Source: Paenibacillus sp. YN15
GTDB taxonomy: Bacteria; Bacillota; Bacilli; Paenibacillales; NBRC-103111
DNA length: 64,000 bases
NCBI RefSeq assembly: GCF_003285005.1
Contig: NZ_QMFA01000006.1
Span: forward strand, 62,001-126,000
Reading direction: 5' to 3'
Shown: one piece after another, positions 52,105 to 62,100 of the stretch
Numbering within the stretch: the first letter of the stretch is position 1
Layout: the number at the start of each line of letters is the position of its first letter
The notes under the pieces: model-generated
The model's input: the letters and a program-made list of their open reading frames with translations, nothing else
Databases searched by the model: none
Told to the model about the DNA's origin: nothing
Made by a program: the position numbers and the translations under genes

Positions 52105-53205
52105 GTGGCAACATCTCCATTGCGCTACAAACTGAACCTGCAGCTGTTTGCCGGTGAAAAAACCGAACCAGCCACCCCGAAAAAGCGGGCGGATGCCCGC
52201 AAGAAGGGTCAGGTGGCCAAAAGCGCCGAGCTTCCGGGAGCGCTGATCCTGCTGTTCTGTTTTATGACCCTGCTTATGTTCGGCGGTTACATGAAAGACA
52301 GGATGTTCCTGCTGATGCAGGGAACCCTGAAGGATTATCTGACCAACGATATTACCGTGGCCAATGTCATGCCTCTGATGACCGATTTGCTGGCCCAAGT
52401 CCTCTTGCTGCTGGCTCCCATATTTGCCGTCACCGTTCTTGTGGGAATCCTCGCCAATTACATGCAGATCGGTTTTTTGCTGACCGGCGAAGCCTTCAAA
52501 ATCAAATTCAGCAAGATCAACCCCATCGAAGGGGCGAAGCGGATCTTCAGCCTCAAATCCCTGGTGGATTTTGCCAAGACCCTGCTGAAGCTGACTCTGA
52601 TCGGGTATCTGGTTTATTCCTCCCTATGGGGGGAAAAGGAAAACCTGGTCAATCTGGCGCACTTGCCGCTGGCCGACGTGCTGGCTTATGTGGCCCGCCT
52701 CACCGTCATGATGGGCATCAAAATCGGTGTTGCCCTTGTGATCTTAAGCATCTTCGACTACATGTACCAAAAATATGAATACGAAAAAAATCTCCGCATG
52801 TCCAAACAGGACATTAAGGATGAATATAAAAAATCCGAGGGCGATCCGCAGATTAAAGGCAAAATCAAGGAAAAGCAGCGGCGGATGGCCTTGGCCCGGA
52901 TGATGCAGGACGTGCCCAAGGCGGATGTGGTCATTACCAACCCCACCCACTTCGCCGTTGCCATCCAGTATGACAACGGCAAGATGGACGCCCCCCGGGT
53001 TGTAGCCAAGGGAACGGACTTCGTGGCATTGAAGATCAAGGAGGTTGCCAAGGAAAACGGAGTCATCACCATGGAAAACAGGCCTTTGGCCAGAGCCTTG
53101 TACGATCAGGTCGAGATTGGCCAGACCATTCCGGCCGAGCTGTTCCAGGCTGTGGCGGAAGTGCTGGCATATGTGTACCGCTTGAAGGGAAGAAAAGCAA
53201 AATAA
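52105..53205 (+). CDS. flhB: flagellar export switch protein FlhB
   Basis: Gate protein of 366 residues that switches substrate class by self-cleavage. The autocleavage motif NPTH is in VITNPTHFAVAIQY. The start DGEKTEPATPKKRADARKKG is close to AGEKTEPATPKKRADARKKG seen here. Four transmembrane segments precede the cytoplasmic tail. GTG 52105 has AAGGAGG upstream. Confidence 0.96.
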   Translation: MATSPLRYKLNLQLFAGEKTEPATPKKRADARKKGQVAKSAELPGALILLFCFMTLLMFGGYMKDRMFLLMQGTLKDYLTNDITVANVMPLMTDLLAQVLLLLAPIFAVTVLVGILANYMQIGFLLTGEAFKIKFSKINPIEGAKRIFSLKSLVDFAKTLLKLTLIGYLVYSSLWGEKENLVNLAHLPLADVLAYVARLTVMMGIKIGVALVILSIFDYMYQKYEYEKNLRMSKQDIKDEYKKSEGDPQIKGKIKEKQRRMALARMMQDVPKADVVITNPTHFAVAIQYDNGKMDAPRVVAKGTDFVALKIKEVAKENGVITMENRPLARALYDQVEIGQTIPAELFQAVAEVLAYVYRLKGRKAK

Positions 53206-53227
53206 ACGGGAAGGGAGGATGTTCATC

Positions 53228-55261
53228 ATGCGTGTGAAGGATCTAACCGTGCTTTTGGGCGTAATTGGAATTGTACTGATGATGGTGGTTCCCGTCAGTG
53301 TGCATGTAGTGGACGTTCTGCTCATCATTAATATATCTCTTGCACTGATGATTCTTCTGGTTGCGATGAATACCCAGGAAGCGCTGGACTTCTCCATTTT
53401 CCCGTCGCTTTTGCTGATTACCACCCTTTTCCGACTGGCCTTGAACGTATCCACTACCCGGAATATTCTGAGCCATGCCAACGGCGGTAAGGTGGTTGAA
53501 ACCTTCGGCGGTTTTGTGGCCCAGGGCAACCTGGTGGTGGGTTTTGTTGTCTTCCTGATTCTGGTTGTGGTGCAGTTTATCGTCATTACCAAAGGCTCCG
53601 AGCGGGTGGCCGAGGTTGCAGCCCGCTTTACCCTGGACGCCATGCCCGGCAAGCAGATGAGCATCGACGCCGACCTCAACGCCGGCATGATCAATGAGAC
53701 CCAGGCCCGGGAGAGAAGGCGGAAGATCGAGCGCGAAGCCGACTTCTACGGAGCCATGGACGGCGCCAGCAAGTTCGTCAAGGGCGATGCCATCGCCAGT
53801 ATTATCATTTTGATCATCAACCTGGTAGGCGGCCTGATTATCGGCATGATCTACCACAATATGGGCATCTCGGAGGCGGCCAGCCTGTTTACCCAAATGT
53901 CCATCGGCGACGGTCTGGTCAGCCAGATTCCGGCGCTGATGATCTCCACCGCTTCCGGTCTGATTGTGACCCGGGCCAACTCGGAGGGCAATCTGGCTTC
54001 CGACCTTACCGGCCAGCTGCTCCAGAACCCCAAGCTTCTGTTTGTGGTGGCCGGCACAATCGCCGTGCTGGGCATCGCCACTCCCATCGGCATCCTCATT
54101 ACTTTTCCCGTGGCAGCGATCATTGTGTTTGGCGCCTTCCGCCTGCAGAAGAATCTTAACCAGAAGCAGGTGGAGGACGAAAAAGCGGAGGAGCAGCAGC
54201 AAATCGAAGAGGTGCGGAGTCCGGAAAGTGTCATCAGCCTACTGCAGGTGGACCCCATCGAATTTGAATTCGGCTATGGCCTGATTCCCTTGGCGGACAC
54301 CCAGCAGGGCGGGGATTTGCTGGACCGGATTATCCTGATTCGCCGACAATGTGCGCTGGAATTAGGCATTGTTGTGCCTGTTATCCGAATTCGCGACAAT
54401 ATTCAATTAAAACCGAATGAATATGTCATCAAAATTAAAGGAAATTCGGTAGCCCGCGGTGAATTACTACTTAATCACTACTTGGCCATGAGTCCCGGCT
54501 TTGACGATGAGTCCATCTCGGGAATCGAAACCATGGAGCCGGCCTTTGGCCTCCCGGCCCTGTGGATCGATGACGCGACGAAGGAACGGGCCGAAATGTC
54601 CGGCTACACCGTGGTGGACCCGCCTTCCGTGGTGGCGACCCACCTGACTGAGATTATTAAACGCCATGCCCATGAGCTCATCGGCCGTCAGGAAACCAAG
54701 GCGCTGGTGGACAATATCAGAGAAAGCTACCCGGCGCTGGTGGACGAGCTTATCCCCAATATTGTGACGGTGGGCGATCTGCAGAAGGTTCTGTCCAAGC
54801 TGCTGAAGGAGAAAATCTCTGTCCGCGATTTGGTCACGATTCTGGAGACTCTGGCCGATTACGGCGGCTACACCAAGGATCACGACATCTTGACCGAGTA
54901 TGTAAGGCAAGCCTTGTCCCGCCAGATTACCCAGCAATATGCCAACGGCGGCGATGCGCTGAAGGTGATTACCGTAGGACCGTCGTTGGAAAAGAAGATT
55001 GCGGAGTCGGTGCAGCAGACGGATCAGGGCTCGTATCTGGCGCTTGATCCCTCGTCCTCGCAGACCATCTTCCACAAGCTCAATGAGCAGGTGACCAGGG
55101 CTGTGCAAGGAGGGCTTCAGCCCGTAATCCTGACATCGCCGACCATTCGCATGTATCTGCGCCAGCTCCTTGAGCGCACGCTGCAGGATATTCCGGTATT
55201 GTCCTACAGCGAGCTTGAGCCGAATGTTGAAATTCAAAGCATGGGAGTTGTGAATCTATGA
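53228..55261 (+). CDS. flhA: flagellar export protein FlhA
   Basis: Large export gate protein of 677 residues. Eight transmembrane segments form the N-terminal half with the FHIPEP signature region (LLITTLFRLALNVSTTRNIL and GKQMSIDADLNAGMINETQA). A large cytoplasmic domain follows (about 340-677). ATG 53228 is preferred because AAGGGAGG is directly adjacent to the earlier ATG at 53219. Confidence 0.97.
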   Translation: MRVKDLTVLLGVIGIVLMMVVPVSVHVVDVLLIINISLALMILLVAMNTQEALDFSIFPSLLLITTLFRLALNVSTTRNILSHANGGKVVETFGGFVAQGNLVVGFVVFLILVVVQFIVITKGSERVAEVAARFTLDAMPGKQMSIDADLNAGMINETQARERRRKIEREADFYGAMDGASKFVKGDAIASIIILIINLVGGLIIGMIYHNMGISEAASLFTQMSIGDGLVSQIPALMISTASGLIVTRANSEGNLASDLTGQLLQNPKLLFVVAGTIAVLGIATPIGILITFPVAAIIVFGAFRLQKNLNQKQVEDEKAEEQQQIEEVRSPESVISLLQVDPIEFEFGYGLIPLADTQQGGDLLDRIILIRRQCALELGIVVPVIRIRDNIQLKPNEYVIKIKGNSVARGELLLNHYLAMSPGFDDESISGIETMEPAFGLPALWIDDATKERAEMSGYTVVDPPSVVATHLTEIIKRHAHELIGRQETKALVDNIRESYPALVDELIPNIVTVGDLQKVLSKLLKEKISVRDLVTILETLADYGGYTKDHDILTEYVRQALSRQITQQYANGGDALKVITVGPSLEKKIAESVQQTDQGSYLALDPSSSQTIFHKLNEQVTRAVQGGLQPVILTSPTIRMYLRQLLERTLQDIPVLSYSELEPNVEIQSMGVVNL

Positions 55262-56649
55262 GAGTAAAACGATATGTAGTAGATTCCATGCCGGACGCTC
55301 TTGCGCAAATTCGGACGGATTTAGGCAAGGATGCCGTAATCCTGAATACCAAAGAAATCCGCTCAGGCGGGTTTTTAGGGTTATTCAGCAAGAAAAAAAT
55401 TGAAGTGATTGCAGCGACGGATTCCCTTGCCAAGGCGGATTCCCGACCGAAAACCGGACCAATCCAACGCGCCGGGGCCACGCAACCTGCGGCCCCTGTC
55501 GCTGTTTTGGAGCAGCCGAAGGCGGCCAAGGCGGACCGGACGGCGGATCTATTGGAATCTATCGAGCGGCTGGCCAACAAGCAGCCTGCACCGGCAGAGC
55601 CGGAGCCTGCGCCCAGGCCGGTGGTGCCGCTCCAGCTTGGCGCGGCCGCTTACGGCAGCAAGGCGTCCACGGCTCCTGTTGCCGCTGCCCCCGCTCCAGC
55701 TCCCGCGGCGGAACCGGCTGCCGCCCTCAGGCCGGCGGAGCCCCGCAAAAAGCCGGAGGAGCCGCTTGCGGAGGACCCGGTATTAAGCGAGCTGCGGGCC
55801 ATGAGGCAGATGATGAAGAATCTGGCGCAAGCCGGCTCCGCCCAACCCGCTCCCCATCCGCTTCTGGCCGCTCTTGAGGCGAGACTGCTGGAGCAGGAGG
55901 TTCTCCCCGAGCTGGCCCAAGAGGTGATCGGCGCCATCGAAGAAAAGCTGGCGGAAGAGGAAGTCGACCTGACCCCGGCGCGGGCAAACGCAATGGCCGC
56001 GGAGAAGCTTAGGCAGATCATGGGGAATCCCCCCCGGATGCCGCTTCAGCCGGAAACCCGGATCGCCCATTTTGTGGGTCCTACCGGCGTAGGCAAAACC
56101 ACCACCATCGCCAAGCTGGCTGCGGAGCAGGTATTAAGGCACCGCCGGAAGGTAGGCTTTATTACCTCCGACACGTACCGGATTGCGGCTGTGGAGCAGC
56201 TGAAGACCTATGCCACCATTTTGGGGGTCCCGCTGGAGGTGGTCTTTTCTCCCCATGACTTGAAGAAGGCCTTCGACAATCTGCAGGATTGCGACATTGT
56301 GTTTATGGACACCGCCGGACGCAACTTCCGCAATGAAATGTATGTATCCGAATTAAACGCCCTGCTGCAAGGCGGCCCCAGAAGCGAGACCTTCCTGGTG
56401 CTGAGCCTGACCATGAAATACAAAGACATGAAGGCTGTTGCCGAAAACTTCTCGCGGTTTAGGCTGGATAAGGTGCTTCTCACCAAGAAGGACGAAACGG
56501 AGACCTTCGGTCCGATCCTCAATCTGCTCCACGAATATCCGCTGGCGTTGTCGTACATCACGACAGGGCAAAATGTCCCCGACGATTTTAATGTGGCAGG
56601 CGAGGATGAACTGATTGCCTTGATACTGGGGGAACAGGCCAATGAATGA
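55258..56649 (+). CDS. flhF: flagellar biosynthesis SRP-like GTPase FlhF
   Basis: SRP-type GTPase that helps place flagella. It has 463 residues. An N-terminal basic region (MRVKRYVVDSMPDALAQIRT) and a long Ala/Pro-rich linker (about 60-180) precede the NG domain with G1 [18 protein letters not shown] (about 277), DTYRIAAVEQLKTYA, DTAGR and TKKDE. It overlaps flhA and flhG. Confidence 0.95.
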   Translation: MRVKRYVVDSMPDALAQIRTDLGKDAVILNTKEIRSGGFLGLFSKKKIEVIAATDSLAKADSRPKTGPIQRAGATQPAAPVAVLEQPKAAKADRTADLLESIERLANKQPAPAEPEPAPRPVVPLQLGAAAYGSKASTAPVAAAPAPAPAAEPAAALRPAEPRKKPEEPLAEDPVLSELRAMRQMMKNLAQAGSAQPAPHPLLAALEARLLEQEVLPELAQEVIGAIEEKLAEEEVDLTPARANAMAAEKLRQIMGNPPRMPLQPETRIAHFVGPTGVGKTTTIAKLAAEQVLRHRRKVGFITSDTYRIAAVEQLKTYATILGVPLEVVFSPHDLKKAFDNLQDCDIVFMDTAGRNFRNEMYVSELNALLQGGPRSETFLVLSLTMKYKDMKAVAENFSRFRLDKVLLTKKDETETFGPILNLLHEYPLALSYITTGQNVPDDFNVAGEDELIALILGEQANE

Positions 56650-57520
56650 CCAGGCACAGATGCTTCGGGATTTGGTCCAACAGCGGGAGCTGGCCCGGAA
56701 TGCCGGCAGAAAAACCCGCATTATCACCGTCACCAGCGGAAAAGGCGGTGTGGGCAAATCCAATTTTACGCTGAATTTCGCTCTGGCGCTTCAGTCCAAG
56801 GGTTTGAAGGTGCTGGTGTTCGATGCGGACATCGGCTTGGCCAATATTGATGTGCTGATGGGGGTCACCCCCAAATACAATTTGTACCATCTGCTCAAGA
56901 AGGAAAAGACCATCTGGGAGATCATCCATACCGGTTATGACGGTCTTGAGTTTATCGGGGGCGGCTCGGGCTTCAATGATCTCCTTGACCTGAAGGAAGA
57001 GGAGCTGGATTACTTTGTGGAGCAGGTCGGCCAGCTAAATGGCCACTGCGATGTGATCCTGTTCGATACCGGCGCCGGACTGTCCAAGGAAACGCTGAAG
57101 TTTATCCTGGCGGCGGAGGAAACCATTGTGGTGACCACCCCGGAGCCTACCTCCATTACAGATGCGTATGCAATTATCAAAATGGTTAATAACCTGCAGT
57201 CCGGCGTCAATTTCCGCCTTGTCATCAACAGGGTAACCGAGCCGAAGGAAGGCAAGCAGACTGCGGATAAAATAACGCTGGTGGCGAAAAAGTTCCTGCA
57301 GATGGATATTCCCACCATGGGTTTTGTCACAGACGACAGCTACATTTCCAAAGCAGTGAAGCGCCAGATTCCGTTTACCGTCGCTTATCCCCATTCGCCG
57401 GCCTCCAGAAATCTGCTGGAGATTGCCGACCAATACGTGCAGGGCAGGTCTTCGGAGATGACGGTGGCAGCCCCGGGCGTGAAGGGATTTCTGTCCAGAA
57501 TGCTGAAGCTCATGAAGTAA
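56642..57520 (+). CDS. flhG: MinD-like ATPase FlhG
   Basis: Regulator of flagellar number and position that activates the FlhF GTPase. It has 292 residues with the deviant Walker A TSGKGGVGKSNFTLNFALAL, DADIGLANIDVLMG and a C-terminal amphipathic membrane-targeting helix (FLSRMLKLMK). The N-terminal DQAQMLRDLVQQRE is the FlhF-activating helix region. The start lies inside the flhF end. Confidence 0.95.
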   Translation: MNDQAQMLRDLVQQRELARNAGRKTRIITVTSGKGGVGKSNFTLNFALALQSKGLKVLVFDADIGLANIDVLMGVTPKYNLYHLLKKEKTIWEIIHTGYDGLEFIGGGSGFNDLLDLKEEELDYFVEQVGQLNGHCDVILFDTGAGLSKETLKFILAAEETIVVTTPEPTSITDAYAIIKMVNNLQSGVNFRLVINRVTEPKEGKQTADKITLVAKKFLQMDIPTMGFVTDDSYISKAVKRQIPFTVAYPHSPASRNLLEIADQYVQGRSSEMTVAAPGVKGFLSRMLKLMK

Positions 57521-57566
57521 GCTCCAATCACAGATATCATTGCTAACCAGAGGAGGGAGGACCGGG

Positions 57567-58823
57567 ATGTCGAAAAAGCGGGTTTTAGTGGTTGACGATT
57601 CCGTTTTTATGAGAAGAATTGTCTCGGATCTCGTTGGAGAACACCCGGATTTCCAAGTGATCGCCACCGCCAAAAATGGCGTGGAGGCGGTGCAGCTGGC
57701 AAAGGAGCTGCAGCCGGACTGCATTACCATGGACGTGGAAATGCCGGAGATGAACGGCCTTGAAGCCCTGAAGCGCATTATGGAGGAAAATCCCCTTCCG
57801 GTCATTATGCTCAGCTCCCTGACCAAGGAAGGGGCAATGGTAACCATCCAGGCGCTGGAGGCCGGAGCCATCGACTTCGTGCAGAAGCCTTCGGGCTCCA
57901 TTTCCCTGGACTTGTTCAAGGTCAAGGAGATGCTCCATGAGCGGCTGGAGATTGCAGTCAAGTCCAATATCAAGCGGTTGAAACCGGCGTTCCCGGCAGC
58001 TCCGCCTCCGGCCAATCCGGCTCCGCCCAGAATGCCGCCGGTGAAGGACCCGCCGCCTGCTCCCAGAGCCCGCACCGTGATGCCGTCGGCGCCGGCGGCG
58101 GAACCGGCCAGGCCGTTGCGGCCGCCGCCTGTGCAGCCGGAGCGCAAGCCCGAGCGTTCGGCGCTGCGGCCCCAGATCAAGCCGGTTGCGCCGCCTGCCG
58201 CCCCGCCGGTTAAGCCTCCGGCGGCGCCCATTGCCAGAGGCCCCTTGCAGCATCTGGTGGCGCTGGGAACCTCCACCGGGGGGCCCCGGGCTCTCCAGCA
58301 GGTGCTGGGCGGTTTGCCGGAGGATTTTGCCGCTCCCATCGTCATCGTCCAGCATATGCCGCCGAATTTTACCAACTCCCTGGCGGTCAGACTGAACAGC
58401 AATTGCCGCATACAGGTTGTGGAAGGCCAGGATGGCATGGTCTTGCAGCCGGGAACGGCATACATAGCTCCCGGCGGCTTCCAGATGCGGGTCGTCTCCG
58501 AGAGCAGCGGCACCTACCGGCTAAGCGTAACGGCCGAACCGCCGCGGAGCGGACATAAGCCCTCCGTGGACACGCTGTTTGAATCGGTTGTCCCCTTGCA
58601 GGAGCTGAAGCGCCATATTGTCATCATGACCGGCATGGGAAGCGACGGAGCAAGGACGATGCTGGAGCTGAAGAACCGGGGAGCGGCAACCACCATTGCC
58701 GAATCCGAGGAAACCTGCGTTGTCTATGGCATGCCCCGTGCCGCAGTAGAGCTGGGCTGCGTGGATCACGTGCTGCCGGTGCATGAAATCCCCAACCAAT
58801 TGATACGCGCATTAATGAAGTGA
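57567..58823 (+). CDS. cheB: chemotaxis protein-glutamate methylesterase CheB
   Basis: Adaptation enzyme that removes receptor methyl groups and deamidates glutamines. A receiver domain (Asp10-11, phosphoacceptor Asp56 in ITMDVEMPEMNG) is followed by a linker of about 75 residues very rich in Pro and Ala (about 142-225), much longer than in E. coli or B. subtilis. The methylesterase domain has the catalytic Ser in GTSTGGPRAL, His in QHMPPNF and Asp in GMGSDGARTM. ATG 57567 has AGGAGGGAGG upstream. 418 residues. Confidence 0.95.
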   Translation: MSKKRVLVVDDSVFMRRIVSDLVGEHPDFQVIATAKNGVEAVQLAKELQPDCITMDVEMPEMNGLEALKRIMEENPLPVIMLSSLTKEGAMVTIQALEAGAIDFVQKPSGSISLDLFKVKEMLHERLEIAVKSNIKRLKPAFPAAPPPANPAPPRMPPVKDPPPAPRARTVMPSAPAAEPARPLRPPPVQPERKPERSALRPQIKPVAPPAAPPVKPPAAPIARGPLQHLVALGTSTGGPRALQQVLGGLPEDFAAPIVIVQHMPPNFTNSLAVRLNSNCRIQVVEGQDGMVLQPGTAYIAPGGFQMRVVSESSGTYRLSVTAEPPRSGHKPSVDTLFESVVPLQELKRHIVIMTGMGSDGARTMLELKNRGAATTIAESEETCVVYGMPRAAVELGCVDHVLPVHEIPNQLIRALMK

Positions 58824-58853
58824 TCCTTAAGCGCTTGAAGAGCAGGGCCCTTG

Positions 58854-58880
58854 TCCCGCCGGCGAGCAAAAGCGGGAACA
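58854..58880 (+). other. hairpin between cheB and cheA
   Basis: TCCCGC (58855-58860) pairs with GCGGGA (58873-58878), extended by TTGT/ACAA with one bulge, around a 12-base loop. No T run follows, so it is probably an mRNA structure and not a terminator. Confidence 0.45.
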
Positions 58881-58912
58881 ATGCGGTATAACCAGTCGGA
58901 GGTGCATAGAAT

Positions 58913-60991
58913 TTGGAACTGAATCAGTATCTGTCGATGTTTATTGATGAATCAAAGGATCATCTTCAGGCGATCAATGAAAACTTGCTCGCCCTGGAGC
59001 AAAGCCCAGAGGACATCGGCATTGTCCAGGTGATCTTCCGGTCGGCCCATACATTGAAGGGCATGTCCGCTACCATGGGCTTTGAGGATCTGGCCAAGCT
59101 GACCCACGAGATGGAGAATGTGCTGGATCTGGTGCGAAATGACAAGCTCTCCATGAATCCCTTCATTTTTGATTGCCTCTTCAAAAGTACCGATGCTCTG
59201 GAGACCATGGTCAACGACATTATCGAAGGCGGCACCGGCCAGGCGGATGTGTCCGACATTGTGAAGTCCCTGAAATCCATTGTCACCGGAGACTATGAAA
59301 AACAGCCCGCGGCTTCCGCAGCGCCGGCCCCGGCGGCCGCGGGAGGCGGCTCGTCGGCCATGCAGATCGACGAGTTCCAATACTCCGTGCTGGTGCAATC
59401 CGTCTCCACGGGACATAACGCCTATTTCATCGAGGTGGGCGTGAGGGAGGATTGCGTGCTGAAAGCGGCGCGGGCTTATATGGTGTTCGATCTGTTCGAG
59501 CAGAACGGCGAGGTGATCAAATCCGTTCCCTCCATTCAGGATATCGAACAGGAGAAATTCGACAGAGTCTTTTCCGTATTCTATGTGACCCGATTGCCTC
59601 AAGCCGAACTGGAAACCATGATCGGAAATGTGTCGGAAATCGATTCCGTCAAGTCTATCCCCTTCGATCTGGAAAGCCTCAAGGAATTAAAGGAACAGAA
59701 GCAGGAGAAGCCGGCCGCAGCTCCGGCCGCCTCCGAAAAACCAGCCGCACCGGCGGCTGCGCAATCCGGCCCGGAGGCGCATCCGGCGCCTCCGGCCCAG
59801 ACTCAGGCTCAGGCGGCCAAAACCGGACATCTGCCGGTGGCCAACCGGACCATCCGGGTAGATATCGACCGTTTGGACCTGCTGATGAACCTGTTCAGCG
59901 AAATGCTCATCGACCGGGTGAGGCTGGAGCAGCTGGCCAGTGAAATCCGCCGCCAGGATCTTACCGAAACCGTGGAGCATATGGCCCGGGTCAGCAGCGA
60001 TCTGCAAAACATTGTGCTGAAGCTGCGGATGGTGCCGGTGGATACGGTCTTCAACAGATTTCCGCGGATGGTGCGGGACGTGGCCAAATCCCTGAACAAA
60101 AAGGTGGATCTGGTGATCACCGGCGCCGATACGGAGCTTGACCGGACCGTCGTGGATGAAATCGGCGATCCGCTGGTGCATCTGCTGCGCAACTCCATCG
60201 ACCACGGCGTGGAGCCTATCGATGACCGTTTGGCAGCAGGCAAAGCCGAGACCGGCACGGTGTGGCTGCGGGCCTTCCACAGCGGCAACCATGTGTTCAT
60301 CGAGATTGAGGATGACGGGCGGGGCATCAACCGCCAGAAGGTTCTGCAAACCGCCATCAAGAAGAATATCGTCCGCGAGGATCAGGCGGAACGGATGACG
60401 GATGACGAAGTGGCGGCTCTCTTGTTCGCCTCCGGCTTCAGCACCGCGGACAAAATCTCCGACATTTCCGGCCGCGGCGTCGGGCTTGATGTGGTGAAGA
60501 CCAAGATTGAATCCTTGGGCGGCGTGGTTACGGTAGAATCCAAACCCGGCAAGGGCACCAAGTTCTCCGTACAGCTTCCGCTGACCCTGTCCATTATCTC
60601 GGCCATGCTGATCCGGGTGAATGACGAGAAATACGCGATTCCGCTGTCTTCTATCGTGGAAACGGCGGCTATCCGCAAGGAAGCCATCCGTAATCTCCAG
60701 GGCGCGCCTTTCCTGGATTACCGGAATGCGGTAATTCCGCTGGTTTCCCTGGAGCAGATTTACCAGGTGCCGAACAACGGGCAGCGGTCCCAGGACGAGA
60801 CGGAAATTGTCATCATCAAAAAAGGCGACAAGATGGCGGCGTTAAGTGTTTCCGAGCTTATTGGCCAGCAGGAGATTGTGCTTAAAAATCTGGGCAAATA
60901 CCTGAGCAACGTGTTTGCCATATCGGGCGCCACGATTTTGGGAGACGGGCAGGTTGCCCTCATTCTGGATACCAATGCACTTATCAAATAG
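58913..60991 (+). CDS. cheA: chemotaxis histidine kinase CheA
   Basis: Central kinase of 692 residues. P1 HPt domain with His46 in FRSAHTLKGMSATMGF; P2 CheY-binding region; a Pro/Ala linker (about 263-308); P3 dimerisation; P4 kinase domain with HLLRNSIDHGVEP (N box), DDGRGI (G1) and GRGVGLDVVKTKI (G2); and P5 CheW-like domain. The start is TTG 58913 with CGGAGGTG eight bases upstream. Confidence 0.97.
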   Translation: MELNQYLSMFIDESKDHLQAINENLLALEQSPEDIGIVQVIFRSAHTLKGMSATMGFEDLAKLTHEMENVLDLVRNDKLSMNPFIFDCLFKSTDALETMVNDIIEGGTGQADVSDIVKSLKSIVTGDYEKQPAASAAPAPAAAGGGSSAMQIDEFQYSVLVQSVSTGHNAYFIEVGVREDCVLKAARAYMVFDLFEQNGEVIKSVPSIQDIEQEKFDRVFSVFYVTRLPQAELETMIGNVSEIDSVKSIPFDLESLKELKEQKQEKPAAAPAASEKPAAPAAAQSGPEAHPAPPAQTQAQAAKTGHLPVANRTIRVDIDRLDLLMNLFSEMLIDRVRLEQLASEIRRQDLTETVEHMARVSSDLQNIVLKLRMVPVDTVFNRFPRMVRDVAKSLNKKVDLVITGADTELDRTVVDEIGDPLVHLLRNSIDHGVEPIDDRLAAGKAETGTVWLRAFHSGNHVFIEIEDDGRGINRQKVLQTAIKKNIVREDQAERMTDDEVAALLFASGFSTADKISDISGRGVGLDVVKTKIESLGGVVTVESKPGKGTKFSVQLPLTLSIISAMLIRVNDEKYAIPLSSIVETAAIRKEAIRNLQGAPFLDYRNAVIPLVSLEQIYQVPNNGQRSQDETEIVIIKKGDKMAALSVSELIGQQEIVLKNLGKYLSNVFAISGATILGDGQVALILDTNALIK

Positions 60992-61014
60992 GGGTACAAT
61001 TAGGAGGAAGAGGC

Positions 61015-61479
61015 ATGGGAGCTGAATTGAAGGTTATTGTGTTTGCGCTGGCCGACGAGGAATACGGCGTAGAAGTGGAGAAGGTCAAAACCATCGAACG
61101 CATGATGCCCATGACGCGGGTGCCCAAAACCTATACATTCGTCAAAGGAGTCATCAATCTCCGCGGCGTAGTTGTGCCGGTCATCGATCTCCGCGGCCGC
61201 TTCGGGCTTCCGGAACGGGAATATACCGATAATTCCCGGATTGTCATCATTGCCGTCAACGACATGGAGGTAGGACTGATTGTCGACTCCGCCAATGATG
61301 TTATTGATCTGGACAGCGATGCCATCCAGGACCCGCCGGAGATTGTGGGAGGCGTCAGAGCCAAGTATTTGCAGGGAGTAGCCAAGCTTGGCGAACGTCT
61401 TCTGGTCCTTCTGAACCTGCAGGAGGTTCTCAACAAGAGCGAAATCATCAAGTTGGAAGAATTGGAGGGGGCGGAATAA
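61015..61479 (+). CDS. cheW: chemotaxis coupling protein CheW
   Basis: A 154-residue adaptor between receptors and CheA, with the signature VKGVINLRGVVVPVIDLRGR and VIDLDSDAIQDPPEIV. AGGAGGAAG precedes the ATG. cheC follows at once. Confidence 0.97.
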   Translation: MGAELKVIVFALADEEYGVEVEKVKTIERMMPMTRVPKTYTFVKGVINLRGVVVPVIDLRGRFGLPEREYTDNSRIVIIAVNDMEVGLIVDSANDVIDLDSDAIQDPPEIVGGVRAKYLQGVAKLGERLLVLLNLQEVLNKSEIIKLEELEGAE

Positions 61480-62100
61480 GTGGGTGATTTCAGGCCTTTT
61501 GCCGATTTGCAGCTGGATGTTCTGAGGGAAGTTGGAAATATCGGTGCAGGCCATGCAGCTACCGCCCTCGCCAAATTGCTGGACAAGCCTGTGGACATGA
61601 TGGTTCCCAAGGTGCGGATTGTGCCCTTTGAGGAAATTGCCGAAAGCGTCGGCGGTATCGAACAGGTGGTTGTAGCCATTTTCTTGCGGATTGACGGGGA
61701 AACCCCCGGCAACATGTTTTTCATCCTGACGCAGGAGTCCGCCAAGCGGCTCCTGCGGAAGATCGTTGGCATAGATGTGGACAACGAGGAATTTTATTCG
61801 GAAATGGAGCTTTCCGCACTTAATGAAATCGGCAATATTCTGGCAGGGTCTTATCTTTCTTCTCTTGCGGATTTTACCAATCTCAATATGCAGCCGACAG
61901 TGCCTTCCCTGGCCATTGATATGGCCGGCGCGATCCTCACCTACGGACTTTTGCAGTACGGGGAAATGGGAGACCATGCATTGTTGATCGATACGGCATT
62001 CCTGGAGGGCAAAGATGAAGTGGAGGGACATTTTTTCCTGATTCCCGATCCCGAGTCCTTTGACAGAATTTTTGCAGCGTTGGGAGTGCCTCACGAATGA
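61480..62100 (+). CDS. cheC: CheY-P phosphatase CheC
   Basis: A 206-residue phosphatase with two D/S-x-x-x-E-x-x-N motifs: QLDVLREVGNIGAGHAATAL and MELSALNEIGNILAGSYLSS. It works with CheD in the Bacillus adaptation system. It starts with GTG 61480 right after the cheW stop. Confidence 0.96.
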   Translation: MGDFRPFADLQLDVLREVGNIGAGHAATALAKLLDKPVDMMVPKVRIVPFEEIAESVGGIEQVVVAIFLRIDGETPGNMFFILTQESAKRLLRKIVGIDVDNEEFYSEMELSALNEIGNILAGSYLSSLADFTNLNMQPTVPSLAIDMAGAILTYGLLQYGEMGDHALLIDTAFLEGKDEVEGHFFLIPDPESFDRIFAALGVPHE

